The notes beneath the pieces were generated by a model. It ran no database searches and had not been told where the DNA came from. It saw only the letters and a program-made list of their open reading frames with translations. This document shows, piece after piece, positions 37,338 through 45,846 of a stretch of DNA of 64,000 nucleotides (its first letter is position 1; each line of letters starts with the position of its first letter). This DNA is from Eubacteriales bacterium (GTDB taxonomy: Bacteria; Bacillota; Clostridia; Oscillospirales; Oscillospiraceae), in contig JAUNJE010000010.1 in the NCBI GenBank assembly GCA_030533415.1, forward strand, positions 1 through 64,000. Direction: 5' to 3'. The position numbers and the translations under genes were made by a program.

Positions 37338-39716
37338 ATGTCTGAATTATATGAAAAATCCCTGCTGAAGCTGGAGCTTGACCAGGTTTTGCAGCTGCTT
37401 GCCGGGTGTGCCGGAAGCGAGGGCGGAAAGGAAGCCTGTATGGCTTTGCGGCCAAGCTCCGACCTGGAAGAGGTGGAACTGCTGCTGAATCAGACGACAG
37501 CCGCTTCCGACCTGTGCACCCGAAAGGGCAACCCGATTTTCGCGGATGTTACCGATGTGTCCGCGTCTTTGGAGCGGGCGGACCGGGGCGGCAGTCTGCA
37601 GCCTGCGGAGCTGCTGCGCATTGCGGGAATCCTCCGCTGCACCCGGAATATCAAGGGATATGTTGCCGAGGATGAGAAGCAGACCGTACTGGACGTGATG
37701 TTCCAGGCGCTTAATCCCAACAAATACTTAGAGGATAAAATCTTCGGCGCAATTCTTTCTGAGGAAGAAATTGCGGATAACGCTTCTCCGGCCCTTGCCG
37801 ATATCCGCCGCCATATGCGCATCCAATCCGGGAAAATCCGGGACAGCCTGCAGAAAGTGATTTCTTCCCCTGCCTACAGCAAATTCCTGCGGGAGCCGAT
37901 CATCACCATCCGGCAGGGACGCTATGTAGTACCCGTGAAAAGCGAGTGTAAAAATGACGTGCCCGGCCTGGTACACGATGTGTCCGCCACCGGCTCCACC
38001 TATTTTGTGGAGCCGATGTCCGCCGTCAATGCCAACAACGCCCTGCGGGAGTTGGAATTAAAGGAGAAGAAGGAAATCGAGCGGATTCTGGCGGAGCTGT
38101 CCAGCGAGGCTGCCGGCTACCGGGAATCCATTGACTTAAACTACCGGATGCTGGTGCAGCTGGATGTGATTTTTGCCAAGGCCAAGCTTGCTTACCGGAT
38201 GAACGCCTGGGCACCCATCATGAATGACCGGGGCAGGGTGGAGCTGCGCAAGGCACGGCACCCGCTGATCGATCCCAAGACCGTGGTGCCCATCTCCCTG
38301 CGCTTGGGAACGGATTTTGATTCCATGATTATTACCGGACCCAATACCGGCGGTAAGACGGTCACCCTGAAAACCATCGGCCTGCTGACCCTGATGGCGG
38401 AGTGCGGCCTGCATGTTCCTGCAGGAGACGGAAGCGTGCTGTCCACCTTCGATGCCATTCTGGCGGACATCGGGGATGAACAGTCCATCGCCCAGAGCCT
38501 GTCCACCTTCTCAAGCCACATGCGCACCATTGTGGATGTGGTGGCCCAGTGCGATGACCGCACGCTGGTGCTTTTTGACGAGCTGGGAGCCGGTACCGAC
38601 CCGGCAGAGGGCGCGGCCCTGGCCACCGCCATTATTGAATTTTGCCGAAAAATGGGCAGCCGGGTGGTGGCGACGACCCACTATGCGGAGTTGAAGCTCT
38701 ATGCCATGCGCACCAAGGGCGTGATCAACGCTTCCTGTGAGTTCGATGTGGAGACCCTGCGGCCCACCTATAAGCTGCTCATCGGCATCCCCGGCAAATC
38801 CAATGCCTTTGCCATTTCCCGGAAGCTGGGGCTTTCGGAGGACATTTTGAAGGAAGCCGACGACCTGGTGGATAAGTCCGATAAGGATTTTGAAGATGTC
38901 CTGTCCCAGCTGGAGCAGCAGCGCCAGCAAATGGAGGCTGCCCGCCAGGAAGCCGAGCGCCTGCGGCAGGAAACCGCCAAGATCAAGCAGCAGAGCGAGG
39001 AATACAACGATCAGCTCCGCAGGGAAAAGGAAAAGGCCATGGAATCCGCCCGGCGGGAAGCCCAGAACATCATTGAGGAGGCCCGTGCCGCCGCCAATAT
39101 TGCCTCCGAAGAGCTGAAAGCCCTGCGCAAGCAGCTTACGGAAAACGCCGACACCACCAATATCAACCAGCGTCAGGCCGAGCTTCGCCGCAGCCTGAAT
39201 GAGGCGGAGGACAAGCTTCGCAGCCAGCAGCCCCAAAAGGAACGGCCCCAGCCCAGCCGGGGCATTCTGGTAGGGGATACGGTGGAGCTGCTGAAGCTGG
39301 GCACCAAGGCCAGCGTCATTGCCATCAACAAAGACGGTACCTATCAGCTCCAGGCGGGCATTTTGAAAATGTCCGCAAAAGCCGACGAAATCTATTTGCT
39401 GGAGCAGGAAAATCCCTACAAGGAAAAGGGCGTTCGGCCCAAGCATTCCGGCAGGGAGATGAAGCTCAGCGCCATGCCCACGGAAGTGGATCTTCGTGGG
39501 ATGGATGCTGTGGAGGCGATCTGTGTCCTTGACCGCTACCTGGATGAGGCCATGCGCAGCAATTTGAGCCAGGTCCGCATTATTCATGGCAAGGGGACGG
39601 GAACGCTGCGCTCAGCCGTACAGCAGTCCCTAAAAAAGAATAAATACGTCAAAAAGTTCCGCCTTGGCCAGTATGGCGAGGGCGAGGACGGCGTTACCAT
39701 CGCGGAATTCGGCTGA
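37338..39716 (+). CDS. mutS2: MutS2 ATPase/endonuclease
   Basis: 792 residues. MutS-type core and clamp, with Walker A GPNTGGKTVTLKT, Walker B VLFDELGAGTDP and the ATTHYAELK switch. A long coiled coil follows (about residues 515-640, Gln/Glu/Arg-rich). The C-terminal Smr endonuclease domain starts at VDLRGMDAVEA and includes RIIHGKGTGTLR. MutS2 acts in control of recombination and, in Bacillus, in rescue of collided ribosomes. Good ribosome binding site GGAG. Confidence 0.97.
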   Translation: MSELYEKSLLKLELDQVLQLLAGCAGSEGGKEACMALRPSSDLEEVELLLNQTTAASDLCTRKGNPIFADVTDVSASLERADRGGSLQPAELLRIAGILRCTRNIKGYVAEDEKQTVLDVMFQALNPNKYLEDKIFGAILSEEEIADNASPALADIRRHMRIQSGKIRDSLQKVISSPAYSKFLREPIITIRQGRYVVPVKSECKNDVPGLVHDVSATGSTYFVEPMSAVNANNALRELELKEKKEIERILAELSSEAAGYRESIDLNYRMLVQLDVIFAKAKLAYRMNAWAPIMNDRGRVELRKARHPLIDPKTVVPISLRLGTDFDSMIITGPNTGGKTVTLKTIGLLTLMAECGLHVPAGDGSVLSTFDAILADIGDEQSIAQSLSTFSSHMRTIVDVVAQCDDRTLVLFDELGAGTDPAEGAALATAIIEFCRKMGSRVVATTHYAELKLYAMRTKGVINASCEFDVETLRPTYKLLIGIPGKSNAFAISRKLGLSEDILKEADDLVDKSDKDFEDVLSQLEQQRQQMEAARQEAERLRQETAKIKQQSEEYNDQLRREKEKAMESARREAQNIIEEARAAANIASEELKALRKQLTENADTTNINQRQAELRRSLNEAEDKLRSQQPQKERPQPSRGILVGDTVELLKLGTKASVIAINKDGTYQLQAGILKMSAKADEIYLLEQENPYKEKGVRPKHSGREMKLSAMPTEVDLRGMDAVEAICVLDRYLDEAMRSNLSQVRIIHGKGTGTLRSAVQQSLKKNKYVKKFRLGQYGEGEDGVTIAEFG

Positions 39717-39804
39717 TTTTTACAGAAGTTGGGGATTGGAAACGTTTTCAACAAGAAATGACGCAATTCGAGGCCGCTTCTTGTGAAAACAGGACGAAAA
39801 TTAG

Positions 39805-39832
39805 TTGACTTTTTCGGTAAAAATGCTATGAT
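39805..39832 (+). promoter_or_regulatory. Promoter of the HPr-like gene
   Basis: TTGACT (39805-39810), a 16-nt spacer and TATGAT (39827-39832). Confidence 0.7.
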
Positions 39833-39883
39833 ATAAGCAGACCGGTTGCACCCAGCCGGGTGTGACGAAAAGGAGTGTGTATT

Positions 39884-40144
39884 ATGTTCAATAAAGAAGT
39901 CGTCGTTCGCTGCGAATCCGGTCTGCATAATAAGCAGGCAACCTATTTTGTGCAGAAGGCCAACGAATTTGAGAGCAGCATTTGGCTGGAATCCGGCAAC
40001 CGCAAGATGAACGCCAAGAGCCTGCTGGGCATTATGTCGCTGGGGATCGTTACCGGTTCCACGGTTACGCTGAGTGCCGTCGGCTCTGATGCTGAGGCTG
40101 CTGTGAACGCACTGGATACTCTGCTCCAGCGGGACGTTTATTAA
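39884..40144 (+). CDS. HPr family protein with non-standard active site
   Basis: 86 residues from ATG 39884 (AGGAG 39871-39875). The HPr fold is clear, and both regulatory residues are at their usual numbers: His15 in SGLHNKQAT and Ser46 in MNAKSLLGIM. HPr normally reads H-A-R-P after Leu14; here it reads H-N-K-Q, so the Arg17 and Pro18 that aid phosphotransfer are missing. It may serve mainly as a Ser46-phosphorylated co-regulator (Crh-like) rather than as a sugar phosphocarrier. No PTS enzyme is encoded nearby. Confidence 0.9.
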   Translation: MFNKEVVVRCESGLHNKQATYFVQKANEFESSIWLESGNRKMNAKSLLGIMSLGIVTGSTVTLSAVGSDAEAAVNALDTLLQRDVY

Positions 40145-40156
40145 AACACTTTTGAA

Positions 40157-40200
40157 ACCGCCTCAATGCCCGAGAAAAAGCATTGAGGCGGTGCTATTTT
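40157..40200 (+). terminator. Intrinsic terminator of the HPr-like gene
   Basis: A 13-bp perfect stem (40157-40169 with 40180-40192) followed by GCTATTTT. The uvrC ribosome binding site lies immediately after it. Confidence 0.85.
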
Positions 40201-40210
40201 GAGGAATACC

Positions 40211-42037
40211 ATGACCTTTGATGAACTGAAGGAAAAAGCCCTGACTTTGCCCTATGCTCCCGGCGTGTATATCATGCGGGACAAAACGGATAAGGTCATC
40301 TATGTGGGCAAGGCGAAAAAGCTGAAAAACCGGGTGAGCCAGTATTTCCAGGACACCACGTCCCACAGCCCCAAGACCCGGATCATGGTGAGCAAGATCC
40401 ACCATTTTGATGTCATTGTGGCAGCGTCGGAATTTGAAGCGCTGGTGCTGGAATGCTCGCTGATCAAGCGGTATATGCCGAAATACAACATCCTGTTGAA
40501 GGATGATAAGGGCTATCCCTATCTGCGGCTGGATATGAAGGAGATCTATCCCACCATCACCCTGGTCAGCAAGCTGGCGGAGGATGGCGCGGACTACTAT
40601 GGTCCCTACGGCGGGCGCGCCGTGACCCACGATGTGATGGAGGCCATTCGGCTGACGCTGAAGCTTCCCGGCTGTCATAAGCAGTTTCCCCGGGATATCG
40701 GCAAGGAGCGCCCCTGCCTGAACTACCATATGAACCAGTGCGCCGGCTGGTGCCAGGCCAATAAAAGCTGTACGGAATACCGGGAGACCATGCTCCAGGC
40801 ACGGCAGCTTTTACAGGGAAACTATAAGGCGGTTGCGGAGCAGATCAGGCAGCAGATGCTGGCTGCGTCGGACAATCTGGAATTTGAACTGGCAGCCAAT
40901 CTGCGGGACCGGCTGGCGGCTGTGGAGAATCTGGGACAAAAGCAGCTGGTTACGGCGGGAACTTTGGCGGATACGGACGTGGTGGGCTACGGCGAAACCG
41001 AGGCAAAGGCCTGCTTTTCCGTGCTCCATTTCTCCGGCGGCAATTTGCTGGATAAAGACTACGAGGTGTTTTCCAGGCCGGATGACAAGGTGGAAGCCGT
41101 ATCCAGCCTGATGAAGCAGTTTTACCTCAGCCGCGGCCTTGCTCCGAAACGGGTTTTGCTGCCCTTTGCGATTGAGGACAGCGAGCTGTTTGCCCAGCTT
41201 CTGGAGCAGCAGTACGGACGGCGCCCAAAGCTTCATGTGCCCCAGCGGGGGGACAATGTGCGGCTGGTGGAACTGGCGTGCAAAAACGCCTTCGAAGAGG
41301 CGGAGCGTGTCACCGGCAAGGAAGAGCGTGTCAACGCCACATTGACCCTGCTTGGCAAAATGCTGGCGATCGCGCCGCCGGGGAGGATGGAGTCCTTTGA
41401 TATTTCCAATATTTCCGGGACGGACATTGTTGCCAGCATGGTGGTTTTTCAGGACGGCAAGCCCAGAAAAAGCGACTATAAGCGCTTTAAGCTGGAAGGA
41501 CTGACCAATCAGGATGACTATGCCTCCATGCACCAGGTGGTGAAACGCCGTTTTGCCCACTACAAGGCAGGGGACAAAGGCTTTGAGGAAGCGCCGGACC
41601 TGCTGCTCATTGATGGCGGCGTGAACCATGCCAAGGTGGCTGTGGCTGCCCTGGAGGAGCTGGAACTGCAATTCCCGGTATTCGGCATGGTGAAGGACGA
41701 CCGGCACCGTACCCGGGCGCTGGTGACTCCGGAAGGCCAGGAAATCCGAATCGACAATAACCAGGCGGTTTTTGCTTTGATCGGCAATATCCAGGAGGAA
41801 ACCCACCGCTTTGCCATTACCTATCACCGTCAGCTGCGCAGTAAACGGCTGCGGTATTCGGAGTTGGACGGAATCCCGGGCATCGGCCCGAAGCGTAAGC
41901 AGGAGTTATTGCGGCAGTTTAAATCCATTACGGCCATTGGCCAGGCCTCGCTGCCGGAGCTGGAGCGGCTGCTCCCCAAGGACGCTGCGGCGGCAGTATA
42001 CCATCATTTTCAAAATAAGAAAACAAAGGGTGAATGA
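40211..42037 (+). CDS. uvrC: Excinuclease ABC subunit C
   Basis: 608 residues; makes both incisions in nucleotide excision repair. N-terminal GIY-YIG nuclease (APGVYIMRDKTDKVIYVGKAK), Cys-rich region (CLNYHMNQCAGWC), UVR domain (about 200-235), UvrC RNase H-like nuclease (MESFDISNISGTDIVASM and LLLIDGGVNHAK) and C-terminal helix-hairpin-helix pair (LDGIPGIGPKRKQELL). ATG 40211 is preferred over TTG 40199 because GAGG is 6 nt upstream. Confidence 0.97.
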   Translation: MTFDELKEKALTLPYAPGVYIMRDKTDKVIYVGKAKKLKNRVSQYFQDTTSHSPKTRIMVSKIHHFDVIVAASEFEALVLECSLIKRYMPKYNILLKDDKGYPYLRLDMKEIYPTITLVSKLAEDGADYYGPYGGRAVTHDVMEAIRLTLKLPGCHKQFPRDIGKERPCLNYHMNQCAGWCQANKSCTEYRETMLQARQLLQGNYKAVAEQIRQQMLAASDNLEFELAANLRDRLAAVENLGQKQLVTAGTLADTDVVGYGETEAKACFSVLHFSGGNLLDKDYEVFSRPDDKVEAVSSLMKQFYLSRGLAPKRVLLPFAIEDSELFAQLLEQQYGRRPKLHVPQRGDNVRLVELACKNAFEEAERVTGKEERVNATLTLLGKMLAIAPPGRMESFDISNISGTDIVASMVVFQDGKPRKSDYKRFKLEGLTNQDDYASMHQVVKRRFAHYKAGDKGFEEAPDLLLIDGGVNHAKVAVAALEELELQFPVFGMVKDDRHRTRALVTPEGQEIRIDNNQAVFALIGNIQEETHRFAITYHRQLRSKRLRYSELDGIPGIGPKRKQELLRQFKSITAIGQASLPELERLLPKDAAAAVYHHFQNKKTKGE

Positions 42038-42891
42038 AAATGCTTGCGGAACCCACCAAAGAGGAGATTGAAAAATATCTTGATTTTGCCTACAAGCTTG
42101 CATTGGATCCGGCCAGATCTGGTTATCCTACCTATACGGACGGAATAAAAACCAGAGGGGATTTTGAGGCGGCCACATGGCGGCAGTTTTATGAAGACGG
42201 AAGGAAGATTCTGCTGTTTGAAAAAAATGGCCGGGTAGAGGGCTGGCTGCAATTTGACGTTTTCCCGGAGGCAAACCATCTTGAGTTGACCGGATTTAAT
42301 ATTGCGGACCATGCTGAGCAGGCCCTTGCGGAACTGGAAGCGTATTGCATAGCAAATTATCCGGGCTATGGATTGTATTTTGGATTTCCAAAGGACAATG
42401 TATTGGCGGTCCATTATCTGGCCACAAACGGCTGGACATGCATTGAGCATTCCTATAACGACGTTCTGCACCTGAAAAATTACCAGCCATTGGAGGAATG
42501 CGGAGATATCGTCCCTGTGACCCGGGAAAACTTTGGAGATTTCCAAGCCATGCACCGTCTTATCGAAGGGGAAATGTATTGGAATTCGGAACGGCTGTAT
42601 CAGGAACTGGACAGATGGAGCATTTGGCTGTACTATAGGGCTGGTGTTCCCGCTGCCGCGGTTTACTACACCAATGTGGAAACCATGGCGGAGATTTTCG
42701 GCGTGGATTTTGCTGGCGGCCATTTTGAAGAAGGCGCCTTTCGCGCGCTGGTTGTCAAATCGCTGAATGCCTGTAAGAAAAAGGATTTCCGGCATGTCAC
42801 CTTTTTTAACGATGAACAGACGCAGAAGGCGGCTCTTGCCTGCGGATTTGAATGCGTCGGTGAGTACGTTTGCTATTACAAAAAGAGATAA
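42034..42891 (+). CDS. GNAT-like acetyltransferase, unassigned
   Basis: 285 residues, cytoplasmic. The N-terminal half is mixed alpha/beta with aromatic residues. The C-terminal half looks GNAT-like (PAAAVYYTNVETMAEIFGVDFAGG, then a helix and LACGFECVGEYVCYYKK, the usual last strands), given as landmarks. A classical acetyl-CoA loop (Q/R-x-x-G-x-G/A) is not obvious, so activity is uncertain. Its start overlaps the uvrC stop by 4 nt, giving translational coupling. Confidence 0.65.
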   Translation: MKMLAEPTKEEIEKYLDFAYKLALDPARSGYPTYTDGIKTRGDFEAATWRQFYEDGRKILLFEKNGRVEGWLQFDVFPEANHLELTGFNIADHAEQALAELEAYCIANYPGYGLYFGFPKDNVLAVHYLATNGWTCIEHSYNDVLHLKNYQPLEECGDIVPVTRENFGDFQAMHRLIEGEMYWNSERLYQELDRWSIWLYYRAGVPAAAVYYTNVETMAEIFGVDFAGGHFEEGAFRALVVKSLNACKKKDFRHVTFFNDEQTQKAALACGFECVGEYVCYYKKR

Positions 42892-42903
42892 AAGGGGTTC
42901 ATT

Positions 42904-43446
42904 ATGCGCGTAATTACAGGAAAGGCCAGAGGCGTTTCATTAAAGACGCCTGACGGTATGCTGACCCGGCCCACCACCGACCGGGTGAAGGAGGCGCTCT
43001 TCAGCATCATCCATTTTGAGATACCCGGCGCCAATGTGCTGGACCTGTTTGGCGGTACCGGGCAGTTGGGAATCGAGGCTCTGAGCCGGGGGGCGAAAAG
43101 CGCGGTTTTTGTGGATGCCCGGGAAGAAGCCTGTAAACTGATCCGGGAGAACCTGAAACGCACCAGGCTGGAGCAGGGGGCAAAGGTCGTCCGCAGCGAT
43201 TACCTGGACTATCTGGGCCGCTGCCGGGAACAATATAATATCATATTCCTTGACCCGCCCTATGCGGAAGTTTTTTTGGAAAATGCGTTAAAACGCATAA
43301 CCGAAATTGACATTTTACAATCCGATGGTATAATAGTTACAGAGCGTCCTTTGGGAAAGGAGCTGCCCTGGGAAATGGAGGGCTATTCCCGCTCCCGGGA
43401 CTATAAGTATGGAAAAACGCTGCTTACGGTCTACCGTAAGGCGTAA
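42904..43446 (+). CDS. rsmD: 16S rRNA (guanine966-N2)-methyltransferase RsmD
   Basis: 180 residues, class I methyltransferase. The RsmD signature start RVITGKARG, TRPTTDRVKEALFSI, SAM-binding LDLFGGTGQLGIEAL and catalytic LDPPY are all present. Methylates G966 (E. coli numbering) of 16S rRNA. Followed by coaD, the usual order in Firmicutes. Confidence 0.97.
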   Translation: MRVITGKARGVSLKTPDGMLTRPTTDRVKEALFSIIHFEIPGANVLDLFGGTGQLGIEALSRGAKSAVFVDAREEACKLIRENLKRTRLEQGAKVVRSDYLDYLGRCREQYNIIFLDPPYAEVFLENALKRITEIDILQSDGIIVTERPLGKELPWEMEGYSRSRDYKYGKTLLTVYRKA

Positions 43447-43461
43447 AAACGTGGGATCATT

Positions 43462-43968
43462 ATGAAAATTGCGATTTATCCGGGCAGCTTTGACCCGGTG
43501 ACCAGCGGGCATCTGAATATTATCCAGCGGGCAGCCAATATCTTTGACCGGCTGATCGTCTGCGTCATGGTAAACGCGGGCAAAAATCCGATGTTCACCC
43601 TGGAGGAACGGGTAGATTTGATCCGCCGGGTCACCCGGGATTTACCCAACGTAGAGGTGGACGGCTCCAATGAGCTGCTGGCGGATTATGCCAAACGCCG
43701 GGGCAGCTGTGTTATTGTCAAGGGCCTGCGGGCAGGCTCGGATTTTGAAAATGAGTTTCAGATGGCCCTGATCAACCACAAGATCAACCCCGAACTGGAT
43801 ACCATGTTCCTGACTGCGGAAAGCCAGTATATGTACCTAAGCTCCAGCACCGTCAAGGAGTTGGGAAGCTACGGCGTAGACCTTTCGGACTTTTTACCCG
43901 GTGAAATTATTCCAGCCTTTCGGGAGAGAATAGGGAAAAAGAATACTACCAATCAAGGAGGAAACTGA
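43462..43968 (+). CDS. coaD: Phosphopantetheine adenylyltransferase
   Basis: 168 residues; the fourth step of coenzyme A synthesis. Nucleotidylyltransferase motif YPGSFDPVTSGH, then VKGLRAGSDFENEFQMA and the late YMYLSSSTVKEL (S-S-S-x-V-K/R) motif. Confidence 0.97.
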   Translation: MKIAIYPGSFDPVTSGHLNIIQRAANIFDRLIVCVMVNAGKNPMFTLEERVDLIRRVTRDLPNVEVDGSNELLADYAKRRGSCVIVKGLRAGSDFENEFQMALINHKINPELDTMFLTAESQYMYLSSSTVKELGSYGVDLSDFLPGEIIPAFRERIGKKNTTNQGGN

Positions 43969-43970
43969 AC

Positions 43971-44474
43971 ATGAGCGATCGTAATACCGAAGATATCATT
44001 GGCGCATTGTATGATATGGTGCAGGATGCCCGTTCCATGCCCCTGGCAGCGGATAAGTGCATTTTGGAGCGGGACAAGGTGCTGGATATGCTGGATGAGA
44101 TCATTGCCCAGCTCCCCGGGGAATTGAAGCAGTCCCGCACCATCGTAGAGTCCCGCAATGAACTGATCAGCCAGGCGCGCCGGGAGGCTGAGGGGATTCT
44201 CAGGGATGCCCAGGAAAAGTCCAAGCAGATGGTCACCCGGGAGGCGATTTACGCCGAGGCCAAGAAGCGCAGTGAGGACCTGGTGGGCCAGACCCAGAAC
44301 CGGATCAACCAGCTGCGCAAGGCCGGAAACGACTATATGGATGAATCTCTGCGTCAGACCGAGGAAGCGATTTCCAAGGCCCTGGCAGAGGTGCGCGATA
44401 CCCGCATGAAGTTCCGCTCTGTTACCGAAGCCCAGGAGCAGCGTAAAACCCCCAACGTGGACGTGGAAGTATAA
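43971..44474 (+). CDS. Coiled-coil protein encoded after coaD
   Basis: 167 residues, almost entirely helical, with a long heptad-like stretch from about residue 55 to 150 rich in Glu, Arg, Gln and Ala (SQARREAEGILRDAQEKSKQ and on). It resembles ATP-synthase subunit b/H-like stalks or DivIVA-like coiled coils but has no membrane anchor. It lies 2 nt after coaD with its own AGGAGG, so it belongs to the rsmD-coaD operon. No function can be given. Confidence 0.75.
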   Translation: MSDRNTEDIIGALYDMVQDARSMPLAADKCILERDKVLDMLDEIIAQLPGELKQSRTIVESRNELISQARREAEGILRDAQEKSKQMVTREAIYAEAKKRSEDLVGQTQNRINQLRKAGNDYMDESLRQTEEAISKALAEVRDTRMKFRSVTEAQEQRKTPNVDVEV

Positions 44475-44486
44475 ACACATATACCC

Positions 44487-44520
44487 AACCGGGACAGGCC
44501 ATACCTGCCCCGGTTTTTTT
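44487..44520 (+). terminator. Intrinsic terminator of the uvrC-rsmD-coaD region
   Basis: A 12-position stem (44487-44498 with 44504-44515) with one A-C mismatch is followed by seven T. Confidence 0.88.
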
Positions 44521-44658
44521 GGTGCGGCAAGACAGAAATTGCGGAGCCCTAAGCGAGTGTACCATTCCCGCATAGGGCGCCACTACGCGAAGCAGGCAGA
44601 TTATCTGCGTTACCCAATCAAAATTTTTCACTTTTTTCTATTTTTTCTAAGAAAGAGC

Positions 44659-44689
44659 TTGACTTTCCACTTGGTGGAAGGTTTATACT
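44659..44689 (+). promoter_or_regulatory. MerR-type promoter with 19-nt spacer and operator dyad
   Basis: TTGACT (44659-44664) and TATACT (44684-44689) are 19 nt apart, the over-long spacing typical of promoters that MerR-family activators untwist. The spacer holds the dyad TTCCAC-TTG-GTGGAA (44665-44679), centred as a MerR operator should be. The next gene encodes a MerR regulator, so autoregulation is very likely. Confidence 0.9.
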
Positions 44690-44716
44690 AACCGCAAGAA
44701 AGGCGGGGGAGAAGCG

Positions 44717-45367
44717 GTGAAAATCAACGAAGTGGAAGCCCTGGTGGGGATCACGAAGAAAAATATCCGATTCTACGAGGAGCAGGGGTTGCTGACTCCC
44801 CGGCGGAACGCGGAGAACGGCTACCGGGATTATGGGGAAGCAGAGGTGGAAACCCTGCGCCAGATCAAGCTATTGCGCAAGCTGGGCGTGCCCATCGAGG
44901 AGATCCGGCAAATGCTCAGCGGCACCCATACCCTTGGCGACGGAATGCGGCGGCACCTGATTACGCTGGAACGGGAAAAGCGAAATCTGGAACAGTCTAT
45001 GCTGCTGTGTCAGCAGATGCAGAATCAGGAGATCCCCGTGTCGGCGCTGGATGCCGAAGAAATCCTCGGGCGGATGGAGGAAATGGAAAAGGGCGGCACC
45101 TCCTTCCAGAATAAGCAGTCTCAGGATGTCCGGGTGCGCTATGTGGCGCCTGTCATCGTGACGGTGGTGATGGTTGCCCTGATGGCCGGTGTCTGCGCCC
45201 TGCTTTGGTGGACGTACCGCACATCGCCGGAGGACGTGCCGCCCGTTGGCTTCTTTTGGTTTATCGTAGGTATCTGCGCCCTGGTGGGCGCTGGGGTGAT
45301 CTTGGCATTGACCCAGTGCATTCGGGAAATCGGGAAAGGAGAAATTGACGATGCGAAACACTACTAA
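44717..45367 (+). CDS. Membrane-anchored MerR family regulator
   Basis: 216 residues, GTG start. N-terminal MerR winged helix (MKINEVEALVGITKKNIRFY), wing with the NGYRDYGEAE block, and a dimerisation coiled coil (about 75-125). A two-helix membrane module follows (about 143-165 and 175-198), then a cytoplasmic tail REIGKGEIDDAKHY. MerR proteins normally bind effectors in the C-terminal part, so a membrane-borne signal is inferred. The last 17 nt overlap the next gene. Controlled by its own 19-nt-spacer promoter. Confidence 0.9.
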   Translation: MKINEVEALVGITKKNIRFYEEQGLLTPRRNAENGYRDYGEAEVETLRQIKLLRKLGVPIEEIRQMLSGTHTLGDGMRRHLITLEREKRNLEQSMLLCQQMQNQEIPVSALDAEEILGRMEEMEKGGTSFQNKQSQDVRVRYVAPVIVTVVMVALMAGVCALLWWTYRTSPEDVPPVGFFWFIVGICALVGAGVILALTQCIREIGKGEIDDAKHY

Positions 45368-45602
45368 GAAAAAATGGGGCACCATCCTCAGTGCAGCGGT
45401 GATCATCGCGGTTCTTGGCATTTATCTGGCGGTGCTGTTGCTTCCCATATTGGGGGAAACCCTGGGGGATACCGTTCTGCTGGCACTTTTGATCCTGTAC
45501 AGCCTGATTTTGATTGCCGTGATTGTTGGCGTTTTGGCGGCACTGAGACAGCGGCTGCGGGAAATTGAAGGCGGTGAGGAAGATGATGCGAAAAAATATT
45601 GA
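45351..45602 (+). CDS. Small two-helix membrane protein, paralogous to the MerR membrane module (1)
   Basis: 83 residues: a basic N-terminus (MRNTTKKK), two transmembrane helices (about 12-34 and 41-64) and the tail REIEGGEEDDAKKY, nearly the same as the tail of the preceding MerR protein. It starts inside that gene (17-nt overlap); its ribosome binding site AAAGGAG lies in the coding sequence of the MerR tail. It may pair with the MerR module in the membrane. No known family is recognised. Confidence 0.8.
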   Translation: MRNTTKKKWGTILSAAVIIAVLGIYLAVLLLPILGETLGDTVLLALLILYSLILIAVIVGVLAALRQRLREIEGGEEDDAKKY

Positions 45603-45846
45603 TAAGCAGGCCCAGCGCCGCAGGGACGCCATTCAAAGCGCCATTGTATCCACGTTGATGCTGATTGTGCCCGCTGCCGTGATGCTGCTTCTGCGGTGGT
45701 TCTGCCGGGCAGAGGGTATCGTGGGCGCGGTGCTGGTTATTTTTTCTGTGCTGGATTTGGGGATGGTCATCCCCATCTGGATATTATTAAAAAATCGACT
45801 GAAAGAAATTGAAGGAGGAGAAGAAGATGCTGCTGCTCAATATTGA
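45586..45846 (+). CDS. Small two-helix membrane protein, paralogous to the MerR membrane module (2)
   Basis: 86 residues: a basic N-terminus (KQAQRRRDAIQ), two transmembrane helices (about 20-38 and 45-68) and the tail KEIEGGEEDAAAQY. Third consecutive protein with this tail. The start is either ATG of a tandem ATGATG (45583 or 45586) behind GTGAGG within the preceding gene. It overlaps upstream by 17 or 20 nt and downstream by 20 nt. Confidence 0.8.
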   Translation: MRKNIDKQAQRRRDAIQSAIVSTLMLIVPAAVMLLLRWFCRAEGIVGAVLVIFSVLDLGMVIPIWILLKNRLKEIEGGEEDAAAQY

